Source: Rhodothermales bacterium (lineage in GTDB: Bacteria; Bacteroidota; Rhodothermia; Rhodothermales; UBA10348). Taken from it: 63,737 bases of DNA. The stretch covers positions 1-63,737 of the forward strand of contig JANJTM010000053.1 in the NCBI GenBank assembly GCA_024711125.1, read 5' to 3'. Of this stretch, positions 29,242 to 37,712 are shown one piece after another. The notes under the pieces are model-generated. The model had not been told where the DNA came from. It made no database searches and saw only the letters and a list, made by a program, of their open reading frames with translations. Position 1 is the stretch's first letter, and each line of letters begins with the position of its first letter. A program made the translations under genes and the position numbers.

Positions 29242-29278
29242 TCCCGCGATCGAGTCGGTCGACTCACCCAAGGTTCAC

Positions 29279-29308
29279 TTGACGGAGGTCGGCTGCGCGG
29301 CGTACATT
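29279..29308 (+). promoter_or_regulatory. Promoter of tRNA-Arg
   Basis: TTGACG at 29279-29284, an 18-base spacer, and TACATT at 29303-29308. The tRNA 5' end lies 23 bases further on. The match to a housekeeping promoter and its position before a stable RNA gene support the call. Confidence 0.55.
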
Positions 29309-29331
29309 TTCAGTCTGCCATGGAGCAGCAC

Positions 29332-29405
29332 GTGCCCGTAGCTCAGCTGGATAGAGCGGTTGACTACGGATCAACAGGTCAGGGGTTCAAATCCTCTCGG
29401 GCACG
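29332..29405 (+). tRNA. tRNA-Arg (anticodon ACG)
   Basis: A 74-base cloverleaf. The acceptor stem GTGCCCG (29332-29338) pairs fully with CGGGCAC (29398-29404), discriminator G at 29405. The D-arm is GCTCAGCTGGATAGAGC, the anticodon stem GTTGA/TCAAC encloses the loop CTACGGA with anticodon ACG, and the T-arm has TTCAAAT. ACG is read as ICG after deamination and decodes CGU/CGC/CGA arginine codons. CCA is not encoded. Confidence 0.95.
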
Positions 29406-29412
29406 CGGAAGG

Positions 29413-29443
29413 GAGCCCCGCAGGTCGTCGGCCTGCGGGGCTC
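29413..29443. terminator. Strong hairpin after tRNA-Arg
   Basis: A perfect 12-base-pair stem, GAGCCCCGCAGG (29413-29424) with CCTGCGGGGCTC (29432-29443), loop 7 bases. It lies between the tRNA and the convergent membrane-protein gene and can end both transcripts. No T-tract is seen. Confidence 0.65.
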
Positions 29444-29483
29444 TCCTGCGTCCGGCCGTGCCCAATCCCGGGCCTTCGCCGGT

Positions 29484-29918
29484 TCAGGCCAGTACCCCGG
29501 CGGCCGCCTGGCGCTTCGCGTAGACCCACAGCGCGACGGCTACCACGACGATGGTGATCGTCATCGCGAGCGCGATGCCTCCTCCCATGATCTCGATTCC
29601 GTCCGACAGCACGTAGTTGTAGATCATGGAAACGAACATGCAGACCATCGCGACGAGGAATACCTTTTCGGAGGTCCGCTTGCGGAAGAGCAGAAGGAGC
29701 GATCCTGCCACGCTCGCCCACACGGCCGTGGCCCAGAAGGCGACGGCCCAGGCGGGAAAACCGTAGAAATACTCCAGTTGCTCGGGCGTGAACTGGGCCA
29801 TGTAGACCTCGTTCTGCGTCTGGGTCATCAGGTAATCGTAGGCACCGAATGCGTTCCAGAGCAGCGAGAGGACGCCGACGACCCAGAGGTGCCACGGCGT
29901 ACGGGCGGATTCGGACAT
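29484..29918 (-). CDS. Four-helix membrane protein, unknown function
   Basis: A 144-residue protein starting MSESARTPWHLWVVGVLSLLWN. Four membrane helices are visible: WVVGVLSLLWNAFGAYDYL, AWAVAFWATAVWASVAGSLLLLF, VFLVAMVCMFVSMIYNYVL and IALAMTITIVVVAVALWVYA. The pattern HLWVVGVLSLLWNxxGAYDYL followed by an FTPEQLEYFYGFPAWAVAFWA segment is familiar from small uncharacterised proteobacterial and Rhodothermota membrane proteins. No enzymatic motif is seen. A second small membrane-protein gene lies 92 bases upstream on the same strand. Confidence 0.75.
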   Translation of the reverse strand: MSESARTPWHLWVVGVLSLLWNAFGAYDYLMTQTQNEVYMAQFTPEQLEYFYGFPAWAVAFWATAVWASVAGSLLLLFRKRTSEKVFLVAMVCMFVSMIYNYVLSDGIEIMGGGIALAMTITIVVVAVALWVYAKRQAAAGVLA

Positions 29919-30010
29919 GACGGTTCCGGCTGGGTGCACGCGGCGTTCGCCGGGGGGTCGGCGGACGTCGCAAGCGGAAGGAACCGAATTCCTGCCGTAC
30001 CGGCAAGTCG

Positions 30011-30466
30011 TCAGCCGTTTCGGCGCGGCCCCATGACCCCGGTGACCACCAGCATCCACGCGAGCAGGACCGGCAGGCCAACGTAGAACGGCAGGAAGAA
30101 GAGCCCGATGGCGTCGGTCGAGGACGAGGGGAAGTAGAGAATGCGGACGGTCATGGCGAAATGCACGACGCAGACGATCGCCGCGAGGGCGCCGAACAGG
30201 CGGGATCTGCCGGTACGCACCGTGGCGAGCGAAGCGGCCGCATACGGGGCGGCAGCGATCGCCGAGAAGACGAGCCCGCCGCCGAGCCGCAGGGCGAGAT
30301 CGAGGAAAAGCGTCCGCGGTCCCGCCTGGGCGATGACGGGGACCTCCACCACGACGCCGTAGATCACGGCAGCGTAGGTGAAAGCGAACATTCCCAGCCC
30401 CATGACATGCACGGCGCGAAGCCAGGGATCCTCGTTGACGAAGAAGCGCACGATTCTCAGCAGCAT
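30011..30466 (-). CDS. Small membrane protein, unknown function
   Basis: A 151-residue protein with four predicted membrane helices: VMGLGMFAFTYAAVIYGVVV, GGLVFSAIAAAPYAAASLATV, LFGALAAIVCVVHFAMTVRILYF and IGLFFLPFYVGLPVLLAWMLVVTGV. The ATG at 30466 is chosen; the upstream extension overlaps the terminator of the next gene. I do not recognise the family. It probably forms a transcription unit with the four-helix protein downstream. Confidence 0.65.
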   Translation of the reverse strand: MLLRIVRFFVNEDPWLRAVHVMGLGMFAFTYAAVIYGVVVEVPVIAQAGPRTLFLDLALRLGGGLVFSAIAAAPYAAASLATVRTGRSRLFGALAAIVCVVHFAMTVRILYFPSSSTDAIGLFFLPFYVGLPVLLAWMLVVTGVMGPRRNG

Positions 30467-30526
30467 GGCGGCACCCTCCCGGCATCCGTGAGGAACGGTA
30501 CGGCGACCGAAGGCATCAAACAAGAA

Positions 30527-30556
30527 AGGGCGGCCCGACACCGGTCGGACCGCCCT
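30527..30556 (-). terminator. Rho-independent terminator of the LVIVD-protein gene
   Basis: The arms 30527-30539 and 30544-30556 pair over 13 positions with one G-T wobble and a 4-base loop. On the minus strand the stem is followed by the T-rich run TTCTTGTTTGATG. It lies 24 bases after the stop codon at 30580. Confidence 0.75.
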
Positions 30557-30579
30557 CTCCGGGCAACTGCCTGGGGGGT

Positions 30580-32580
30580 TCAGGCGCCGGCGAGCGCCCG
30601 TACCGAAGCCGCCAACGCGCGCACCTTCGCGGCGTCGGAAGAGCCCGATACGAAACCGTCGATTTCGGACGCGAGACGGTTCAGCGCCGTGGCACGCGTC
30701 GCGCCGGAAGCCCGCTCTGCCGACGCGAGTGCCGCACGCGTGGAGGCGACCCGCTCGTTCGACAGCCCGGCGTGACGCTCCAGCTGATCGACGTACGCGC
30801 GCGACAGCGCGAACGACGGCGGGAAGTCATACTTCGGCTGGCCCTGCGCGTTGAGGTACGCCAGGCGCACCGTCTTCGCGGCGGCGATCTCGTTCGCCGA
30901 CAGGTGGGCCGACGGCGTGAGTTCGAAGATGTCGAGCCCGCGCGCGATCTCGGAGCTCACGATCAGCCCGTTGTACCAGTAGACCGACCAGCTTCCGCCC
31001 ATCACCATGCGATTCGGATCGACGGGACCGCGGTCGTGGTAGGCTATCTCGTACGCGTTCTTCGGATCGGTGAAGTCGAAGATCGAGATCCCGCCCTGGT
31101 ACCAGGCCTGCACCATGACGTCCCGGCCGGGGATCGGGATCAGCGAGCCGTTGTGCGCCACGCAGTTCTCCTCGTTCGTCTGCGGCGCCGAGAGCTTGTA
31201 GTACGACTCGAACGTCATCTTGCCGTTCCTGAGGGTGAACAGCGCGTTGGCGCCCCACTCCTTGGGATCGGTGGCGCGGCACTTGGGCTGTCCGCCTCCA
31301 CCCCACTCGTCGGTGAAGATGACCTTCGTGCCGTCGTTGTTGAACGTCGCCGAGTGCCAGTAGGCGAAGTTCGAGTCGGCCACGGCGTCGGTGCGCTTCG
31401 GATTGGCCGGGTCACGGATGTCGAGCAGGAGGCCGTAGCCTTCGCAGGCTCCGCCCGCGTAGCCGATCTCCGGGAACAGCGTGATGTCGTGGCACTGCGT
31501 GGGTCCGGGGCGAGGGCCGTCGCCGTCGCCGCCCTCCTCGATGCCGAAGCGCTGGCGCACGAGGGCCGGCAGCGCCTCGCGGAATGCGGCGCTGTCGGCC
31601 GCCGTCGCGGCCTCACGCCCCTGGGCGCGGACGAATTCGCCGAGCATCATCGCCGCGAATTCGTCGGGCATGACGAACGTCTGCCCCATGATCTCGACGA
31701 CGAACTTGCCGGCGGCCCGGGCGGCCTCGATTTCCGCGATGTCATCGGGCGCGAGTCCGTGCGTCGGCGGCTCTACGAGTCCCTCGAAGATGCGCGGCGA
31801 ACTGACGATTTCGGCCTTGGTCGGATCGGCCAGCGGGACCTTGATGACCTCGATGCGGAAAAGCGCCGAGTTCGGATCCTCGCCGGGGGCCGCTGCGGAG
31901 CATCCCGGAAGTTCGTCCTCCGGACGCACCGGGGCCGAACCCGACACGTATACGTACACGTTCTCGTCGTCACCCGGGTGCTTCAATACCGAGTGGGTGT
32001 GCGAGCCGCGGCAGGTCTGCACGTTCGATACGTAGGCCGGCTTGCGGATGTCGGTGATGTCGAAGATGCGGATGCCGCGCAGGCGGTCCGGGCTGACGGC
32101 CTCCTCGACGCCCTGGGTGCCGCAGTCGAGACGTCCTTCGAAGCCTTCACCCGAGACGAAGAGCAGGTTTCCGTACACCGAAACGTCGCTCTGGGAGGCC
32201 GGGCACAGGTACTCGGTGACCAACGACGGCTGGGCGGGGTTCGAAATGTCCCACACCATGATGCCGTTGTAGTTGCCCTGGATGGCGTAGTTGCCCTTGA
32301 ACGCCAGGTCAGAATTCGTCACGCCGACGAAAGCCTCCGGCGGAGCCGTCGCCGAGAGGAGGCGCAGGTTCCAGATCGCCTGTTCGGCGTCGAAGAGGCC
32401 GGCGCCGAGACCGACGCGCGGATCAGGGCTCGGGGCATTCGACGCGGCGACGTAGGGGGAGGCCGGCGAGCCGGCGATGCGGTCGGCCTGCTTCGGCGCG
32501 CATGCCGCGACGCCGAGCGCCAACACGAGCGCTGCGGCGGCCCACGGGCCCGGTCGGGAGTTTCTGGGGGTCATGTGCAT
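30580..32580 (-). CDS. LVIVD-repeat lipoprotein
   Basis: A 666-residue predicted lipoprotein (signal ending in LALGVAAC). It is built from LVIVD-type beta-propeller repeats: IMVWDISNPAQPSLVTEY, IRIFDITDIRKPAYVSNV, LLLDIRDPANPKRTDAV and ISIFDFTDPKNAYEIAYHD. A histidine-bearing segment, CRGSHTHSVLKH, and EWGGGGQPKC may bind metal. The C-terminal 90 residues are helical. The ATG at 32580 is supported by AAGGA seven bases upstream. LVIVD proteins are exported and of unknown function. The next gene upstream encodes a DUF305 lipoprotein 83 bases away, probably in the same operon. Confidence 0.85.
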   Translation of the reverse strand: MHMTPRNSRPGPWAAAALVLALGVAACAPKQADRIAGSPASPYVAASNAPSPDPRVGLGAGLFDAEQAIWNLRLLSATAPPEAFVGVTNSDLAFKGNYAIQGNYNGIMVWDISNPAQPSLVTEYLCPASQSDVSVYGNLLFVSGEGFEGRLDCGTQGVEEAVSPDRLRGIRIFDITDIRKPAYVSNVQTCRGSHTHSVLKHPGDDENVYVYVSGSAPVRPEDELPGCSAAAPGEDPNSALFRIEVIKVPLADPTKAEIVSSPRIFEGLVEPPTHGLAPDDIAEIEAARAAGKFVVEIMGQTFVMPDEFAAMMLGEFVRAQGREAATAADSAAFREALPALVRQRFGIEEGGDGDGPRPGPTQCHDITLFPEIGYAGGACEGYGLLLDIRDPANPKRTDAVADSNFAYWHSATFNNDGTKVIFTDEWGGGGQPKCRATDPKEWGANALFTLRNGKMTFESYYKLSAPQTNEENCVAHNGSLIPIPGRDVMVQAWYQGGISIFDFTDPKNAYEIAYHDRGPVDPNRMVMGGSWSVYWYNGLIVSSEIARGLDIFELTPSAHLSANEIAAAKTVRLAYLNAQGQPKYDFPPSFALSRAYVDQLERHAGLSNERVASTRAALASAERASGATRATALNRLASEIDGFVSGSSDAAKVRALAASVRALAGA

Positions 32581-32663
32581 GGGTGGTCCTTGGGTGGTTG
32601 GAGGTTTCCGGCGGGCCCGGGGAGGGGTCCCGACGGGAATTCGGTCTCGCGCGGAAGGCCGAC

Positions 32664-33374
32664 TCAGCGGGTGCCTTCCAGCGCGGCCAGCATCAACTCC
32701 ATGCGCGCGATCTCGGTGACCTGGTCTGCATGGATGTCGGCGGCGAGTTTGTAGGTCGCGTCGTCCTGGGCCGCGCCATCGGCTGCGAAGAGTTCGTCGA
32801 CCATGACGAGCGCGCCCTTGTGGTGCTGGATCATGTACCGGAGGAAGAGCCGGTCGAATTCGGAACCGCGGGCGGCGGCGAGTTCCTCGAGCTGGGCCTG
32901 CGTCAACATGCCCGGCATCATGCCGTGGTCGTGGCCATGGCCTCCCGCGCCGTGTATCATCAGGTTCAACCCGTCGATATGGATCTCGGGGACGGGTTGT
33001 CCGCGGTCCCGCAGCCAGGCCTGCATCGTCGCGATCTCGTCGTTCTGCGCGTTGATGATGCGGGCGCACAGCGTGGCGACCGACGGGCCGGCACCGTTCG
33101 TGGGAGCGAGCGCCGACATGACGAGGGCCTGCGCGTGGTGCGCGATCATTCCCGTCATGAAGTCGACATCGGCCTGGACGAAGCGCGTGGCCTGTTCCTG
33201 TTGGCGGGCCCAGAAACGACGCTCCAGGTCGGCGCTGGCACCGTCGATGCGGGACGCGGAAACCGGTGCCGCCGCATCGGCGACGACGCCCGGTGCGAGA
33301 GGGCGAGTGGACGAGCAGGCGGCGACGGTCCCGAGGACGAGGACCGGGGCGACGGCACGGAGGATGGAAGGCAT
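32664..33374 (-). CDS. DUF305 lipoprotein
   Basis: A 236-residue predicted lipoprotein (MPSILRAVAPVLVLGTVAAC). Two DUF305 four-helix modules carry the hallmark paired histidines: FMTGMIAHHAQALVMS at about residue 72 and FLRYMIQHHKGALVMVDEL near 175. A His/Gly/Met-rich loop, GAGGHGHDHGMMPGM, lies between them and suggests copper or another metal. DUF305 proteins occur near copper-handling genes. The ATG at 33374 gives the signal peptide at the N-terminus. Confidence 0.87.
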   Translation of the reverse strand: MPSILRAVAPVLVLGTVAACSSTRPLAPGVVADAAAPVSASRIDGASADLERRFWARQQEQATRFVQADVDFMTGMIAHHAQALVMSALAPTNGAGPSVATLCARIINAQNDEIATMQAWLRDRGQPVPEIHIDGLNLMIHGAGGHGHDHGMMPGMLTQAQLEELAAARGSEFDRLFLRYMIQHHKGALVMVDELFAADGAAQDDATYKLAADIHADQVTEIARMELMLAALEGTR

Positions 33375-33497
33375 GGGCCGGGCGTAACGACGACTTTCGG
33401 AACAGCCGTTTGATACGGAGGGATTCCGATTGGGTTCACGCCGTCCGCACAAATCCCCATATCGGGTCGAAGTGGCCCGTGAAGCCCGCGGGAGAGG

Positions 33498-34931
33498 TCA
33501 CTCCGGGGCCGGAATCACGTACGTACCCACCGCCCCCGGCTGCAGCGCCGAACGCCACGTCGAGCCCGGCAAGGCCAGGTTGAACGTGACCGGCGCGGAA
33601 CCGTCGTTGAGCACGATGACCACCGTGCGCCCGTCCGGCGTCTCGAAGGCCACGTTGGGCAGCCCGGCCGTTTCTTCCGACGCGATCCGAACCGACCCGG
33701 GGCGTACGTACTTCGCCGCGTGCGCGATGATGTAGTACGCCGGGTTGCGTACGACGGTATCGCCGGTGATGGTGACCGCACCGAGGCACTGCGTACAGCC
33801 CCCGGGAGTGTGCGGATCCTGGTTGGCGTCGGCCGCGAGGTTCCACTCGAGCACGATCCGGCTCCAGTTGCGCGTCGCGCCCACGATCAGTTCCCGGACG
33901 TGCCAGCGCAGGTCTCCGGCGAGGTTTCCCGGGGCGCCCACCCACTGCTCGGTGAAGTAGAGATGCTTGTCCGGGTGCCGGTTGTGCACCTGGGAGAGCG
34001 CCGAAATCTCCCCTCCGTACAGGTGGAAGGCACTTCCGTCCACGAAGATGCGCGCCGCGGGATCGTCGAGGATCGAGATCGGGTAGTCGGGTCGGTCGGC
34101 GTTGTGGTCGTAGATGACGATTTTCGTGTCGATGCCCGCGCGGTGGAACGCCGGGCCCAGCACCTTGACGAAGGCCGCCTGCTCGGGTGCCGTCATGAGC
34201 ATCGACGGATTGTTGCCCGGATGCAGGGGTTCGTTCTGCGGGGTGATCGCGTCGATCGTGATGCCTTCGGCGGCCATTCCCTGGACATACTTCACGAAGT
34301 AGGTCGCGTAGGCCTCGTAGTACTCGGGTTTCAGGCTTCCGCCCACGGACGAACCGTTGGTCTTCATCCAGGTCGGCGGAGACCAGGGCGAGCCCATGAT
34401 CCTGATGTCGGGGTTGATCGCCAGGATCTCCTTCAGGACCGGGATGAGGTGTTCGCGGTCCGGATCGAGCGAGAACCGATCCATCGCCGGATCGGTCTGG
34501 CCCGACGGCAGGTCGTTGTACGAGAACACCCGGGCGTCGAGGTCCGAGGCGCCGATCGACACGCGCAGGTAACTGGTTCCGATCTCGGTGCCCTCGGTGC
34601 CGAACAGTTCGCGGAGCAGCGCCGCGCGGGCCGGGGCCGACATGCGGTGGATGTGGTAGGCACTTCCCCCCGTGAGGGAGAATCCGAATCCGTCGATCTC
34701 CTGGTAGCGGGTACCCGGGGCGATGCGCACGGTCGGCGCCGAGGCAGCCTCTTCGTTCGAGAACCCGGTCGTCTGCTCGGCGAAACGGACGCCGCGGGCC
34801 GGATCGGTGAGCCAGAAATGCGGCTCGCGGTCGACCGGATCGGGGTCGACGGGTCCGTTGCGGTCGCAGCCCGGAGAGAAGCCGGCCGCGATGACGAGGA
34901 CGAGGGTCCACAACAGGTTGGAAAGTCGCAT
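33498..34931 (-). CDS. GH30-family glycoside hydrolase lipoprotein
   Basis: A 477-residue exported protein (MRLSNLLWTLVLVIAAGFSPGC, lipobox Cys22). It is a GH30 (beta/alpha)8 enzyme: conserved start YQEIDGFGFSLTGGSAYHIH, the substrate-loop IMGSPWSPPTWMKTN, the acid/base Glu in DAITPQNEPLHPGN, and the nucleophile Glu in LYFTEQWVG. The C-terminus is a beta-sandwich (YVRPGSVRIASEE to VGTYVIPA). GH30 members hydrolyse glucosylceramide, beta-1,6-glucans or xylans; PQNEP and the overall shape fit the glucosylceramidase/beta-1,6-glucanase group. It is not in a SusCD-type locus here. Confidence 0.9.
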   Translation of the reverse strand: MRLSNLLWTLVLVIAAGFSPGCDRNGPVDPDPVDREPHFWLTDPARGVRFAEQTTGFSNEEAASAPTVRIAPGTRYQEIDGFGFSLTGGSAYHIHRMSAPARAALLRELFGTEGTEIGTSYLRVSIGASDLDARVFSYNDLPSGQTDPAMDRFSLDPDREHLIPVLKEILAINPDIRIMGSPWSPPTWMKTNGSSVGGSLKPEYYEAYATYFVKYVQGMAAEGITIDAITPQNEPLHPGNNPSMLMTAPEQAAFVKVLGPAFHRAGIDTKIVIYDHNADRPDYPISILDDPAARIFVDGSAFHLYGGEISALSQVHNRHPDKHLYFTEQWVGAPGNLAGDLRWHVRELIVGATRNWSRIVLEWNLAADANQDPHTPGGCTQCLGAVTITGDTVVRNPAYYIIAHAAKYVRPGSVRIASEETAGLPNVAFETPDGRTVVIVLNDGSAPVTFNLALPGSTWRSALQPGAVGTYVIPAPE

Positions 34932-35095
34932 GGTTCTGGCCGGTTTGAGACCGAATATCGTGGAAGGCGGCGCCGGATCCCGGTCAGATTGTGTCAATTC
35001 GGTGGCCTCTGCCGCTTTGGACGCGGGCAGCGCGGCGGGCATTGAATTATCGGACCCTGCGGGCGATACTCCCGCGCCCCAACCCGGAGACTGCC

Positions 35096-35845
35096 ATGCC
35101 CAGGAACCTGCCGATCGCCGTCCTTTCGTTGACCTTGCTGCTGACCCTGCCGGTTTCGGCCCAGGGCTTCCGTTTTCCCGAGCAGGCCGCGAACCTGCGG
35201 GTACTTCCGAAGGACACGGGCGCCGAAGCGCTGCGCGGTGTCATGCAGGGCTTTACGCGGGCGCTCGGCGTGCGGTGCGCCCACTGCCACGTCGGTCCGG
35301 AGGGCGCTTCCATGGCCGAACTGGACTACGCCTCGGACGACAAGGCGCAGAAGGAGATCGCCCGCGTGATGATGCGCATGACGCGCAGCGTGAACGCCGA
35401 TTTCCTGGCCGCCCTCGAAGGCCGCACCGATCTGCTTCGGGTGACGTGCGAGACGTGCCACCGCGGCGCCCCGCGCCCGACGACGCTTGCCGACGAAATG
35501 ACGGCGGCATGGAAGACGGGCGGCGTGGCGGCCGCCATCGAACGGCACGGCGTGCTGCTCGAGCGTTTCGGCGGCGGCTACACGTACGACTTCCGTCCGG
35601 CGTCGCTGGACCGGTTCGGCGCGTGGCTGGTGGAGGCCGGCCATCCGGCGGATGCCATCGCGTTCTACCGCTTCGTGCTCGAACGGCACCCGACGTACGG
35701 CGAAGCCCACGTGGCGCTGGGGCAGATCGCGGTCTCGGCCGGCGACACGGCGACCGCGCGCGCCGAGTTCGAGGCCGCGCTCGCTCTCGACCCGCGCAAC
35801 CGGGCCGCACGCGCCGCGCTGGACCGTTTGGGCGGCGGAAACTGA
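35096..35845 (+). CDS. Dihaem c-type cytochrome with C-terminal TPR
   Basis: A 249-residue exported protein (signal MPRNLPIAVLSLTLLLTLPVSAQG). Two haem motifs, CAHCH at about residue 61 and CETCH near 121, lie in a domain resembling the reaction-centre cytochrome c subunit family found in many non-phototrophs (LRGVMQGFTRALGVRCAHCH). The last 80 residues form two TPRs (PADAIAFYRFVLERHPTYGEAHVALGQI and the next repeat). Its redox partner is unknown. It is divergent from the GH30 gene across a 164-base gap. Confidence 0.85.
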   Translation: MPRNLPIAVLSLTLLLTLPVSAQGFRFPEQAANLRVLPKDTGAEALRGVMQGFTRALGVRCAHCHVGPEGASMAELDYASDDKAQKEIARVMMRMTRSVNADFLAALEGRTDLLRVTCETCHRGAPRPTTLADEMTAAWKTGGVAAAIERHGVLLERFGGGYTYDFRPASLDRFGAWLVEAGHPADAIAFYRFVLERHPTYGEAHVALGQIAVSAGDTATARAEFEAALALDPRNRAARAALDRLGGGN

Positions 35846-35859
35846 GGTCGCCGGGCGAT

Positions 35860-37677
35860 TCAGAATCCGGCGGGACGTTCCATCCAGGCCGGAAACTCGC
35901 GCTCGAGCGCCAGGCCGACCCGAGCCACGGTGCCCTCGTCGAACAGGCGTCCGAGCAGCGTGACGCCGTGCGGGACCCGCCGCGGCGGGTCGAACGTCGG
36001 CAGCGGACGCTCCGGATCGGGTGCCCAGTCGCTGCGTGCCTTCGAGACCTCGACGAAACCGGTGCGCAGCGTAAGGGACGGATGCCCGGTGAAGTTTCCG
36101 ATCGTGAGCATCTCGTCCCGCAGCGACGGCACCAGCAGCACATCCACCTCCGAGAACACACGCGCCATCTCGAGGCAGACCAGGCGCCGCAGGCGGTCGG
36201 CCTGCACGAAATCGACCGCCGACAGGAAACGCGTCATGCGGAAGAGGTTGGGCCAGGCGTCCGGCACCTGCGCCGCAAGCGTGTCGTCGGCGCCCGAGAG
36301 CGTCAGGTCCTCGAACGCGGCGGCCGCCTCTGCGAACAGTACCGGGAACAGCGAGCCGTACGGCCAGTCGGGCAGCGACACCTCGACCGCCGACATGCCG
36401 AGACGGCCGACCGCATCCAGGGCCGCACGGTCCACGTCGGTCGCGGGCGCAGCCTCCATCCACGCGGGGACGAATCCCACGCGCAGGCCTCGGACCGGCC
36501 TTTCGGCCTCGAATTCCAGAGGAACGGACCGACCTGCAGGATCGCCCGCGTCGGCGCCGTCGATCACCCGCAGCACCAGCATTGCGTCCTCGACCGTGCG
36601 CGTCATGGGACCGAGCTTGTCGAGCGACCAGCAGAGCGTCATCGCGCCGGTGCGCGGAACGCGCCCGAACGTCGGGCGCAGGCCGGTCACTCCGCACCGC
36701 ATGGCGGGGCTGATGATGGAACCGCCCGTTTCGCTTCCGATCGTGAAGGCGACGAGCGCGGCGGCCATGGCGGCGCCCGGTCCGGCCGACGAGCCCGATG
36801 CGCCTTCCTCCGGCAGCCACGGATTCATGGTCTGCCCCCCGAACCAGATGTCGTTCAGGGCCATCGCGCCGAGGCTGAGTTTTGCGAGCAGCACGGCGCC
36901 GGCGTCCTTCAGACGCGCGACGACGGCCGAATCCGCCTCGGGGACGCGGTTCCTCCAGGGTTCGGCGCCGTACGTCGTCGCGATACCCGCCGTGTCGAGC
37001 AGGTCCTTCACCCCGTACGGGATGCCGTGCAGCGGTCCCCGGTATCGGCCGGCCGCGATTTCGGCGTCGGCCGCGCGCGCCGCTTCCAGGGCCTCTGCCT
37101 CGACCAGCGTGATCACGGAACGCAGCTGCCCGTCGAATCGCGCGATGCGGTCGAGGTAGATGCGCACGAGGCGCTCGCTCGTGAGGCGGCGCGCCCCGAT
37201 CCAGCGCGACAGTGTCGATACGGGCGCATAGGCGATATCCTCGTCGGCGTCGGGCAGCGGCGGCACACCCGACCGGGTCGGCACGAACCGGTCGGCGAGC
37301 CTCGGCACCTCCACGCCCGGAAGCACCGGGTTCCAGACGAAGCCGGGGTGCACGTCCGACCCGATCGCCACCGTGCGCGGTCCGACACGGCGCTCCATCA
37401 TGGCCGAGATCGACCGGTTCCACGCGCCGGCCATCTGCTCGCGCTCGGCGGGCGTGTGCGCGATCCGGACCAGCTTCTCGGCCTCCTCGAACGTTCGAGG
37501 CGAGACCGGAGGACCCGCCGTGGTCATGGTTCCGAACGTGGGCGGAGCCCCGGGCGTCGAGGAATCCTGGGCGGTGCCTCCGGGGCGATCGGGTGCGGCC
37601 CCGGGGTTACGGCAGGCGGCGGCGGCCCCGAGGGCCACGACCGGGGCCTTCAGCAGGAACTGGCGACGGGTATTCAT
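35860..37677 (-). CDS. Amidase-signature family enzyme, exported
   Basis: A 605-residue amidase. The N-terminus MNTRRQFLLKAPVVALGAAAAC has a Tat-like twin arginine and a possible lipobox. The Ser-cisSer-Lys triad is visible: Lys in GIPYGVKDLLDT, the cis-Ser and nucleophile Ser in the pair GASGSSAGPG and GSETGGSIISPA. Residues 30-180 are an N-terminal extension with GPRTVAIGSDVHPGFVWNPV. Substrate unknown; GatA is unlikely because of the export signal and the absence of gatB or gatC. It converges with the cytochrome gene. Confidence 0.88.
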   Translation of the reverse strand: MNTRRQFLLKAPVVALGAAAACRNPGAAPDRPGGTAQDSSTPGAPPTFGTMTTAGPPVSPRTFEEAEKLVRIAHTPAEREQMAGAWNRSISAMMERRVGPRTVAIGSDVHPGFVWNPVLPGVEVPRLADRFVPTRSGVPPLPDADEDIAYAPVSTLSRWIGARRLTSERLVRIYLDRIARFDGQLRSVITLVEAEALEAARAADAEIAAGRYRGPLHGIPYGVKDLLDTAGIATTYGAEPWRNRVPEADSAVVARLKDAGAVLLAKLSLGAMALNDIWFGGQTMNPWLPEEGASGSSAGPGAAMAAALVAFTIGSETGGSIISPAMRCGVTGLRPTFGRVPRTGAMTLCWSLDKLGPMTRTVEDAMLVLRVIDGADAGDPAGRSVPLEFEAERPVRGLRVGFVPAWMEAAPATDVDRAALDAVGRLGMSAVEVSLPDWPYGSLFPVLFAEAAAAFEDLTLSGADDTLAAQVPDAWPNLFRMTRFLSAVDFVQADRLRRLVCLEMARVFSEVDVLLVPSLRDEMLTIGNFTGHPSLTLRTGFVEVSKARSDWAPDPERPLPTFDPPRRVPHGVTLLGRLFDEGTVARVGLALEREFPAWMERPAGF

Positions 37678-37712
37678 GGCGAGCGGAACGGGCTTGACGG
37701 GCAAGGTAGCCG

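Noticed and set aside
29332-29483. tRNA-Arg as an integration site for a mobile element
   Set aside because: No integrase, no duplicated tRNA 3' end and no change of gene content were seen nearby; the downstream inverted repeat is a terminator.
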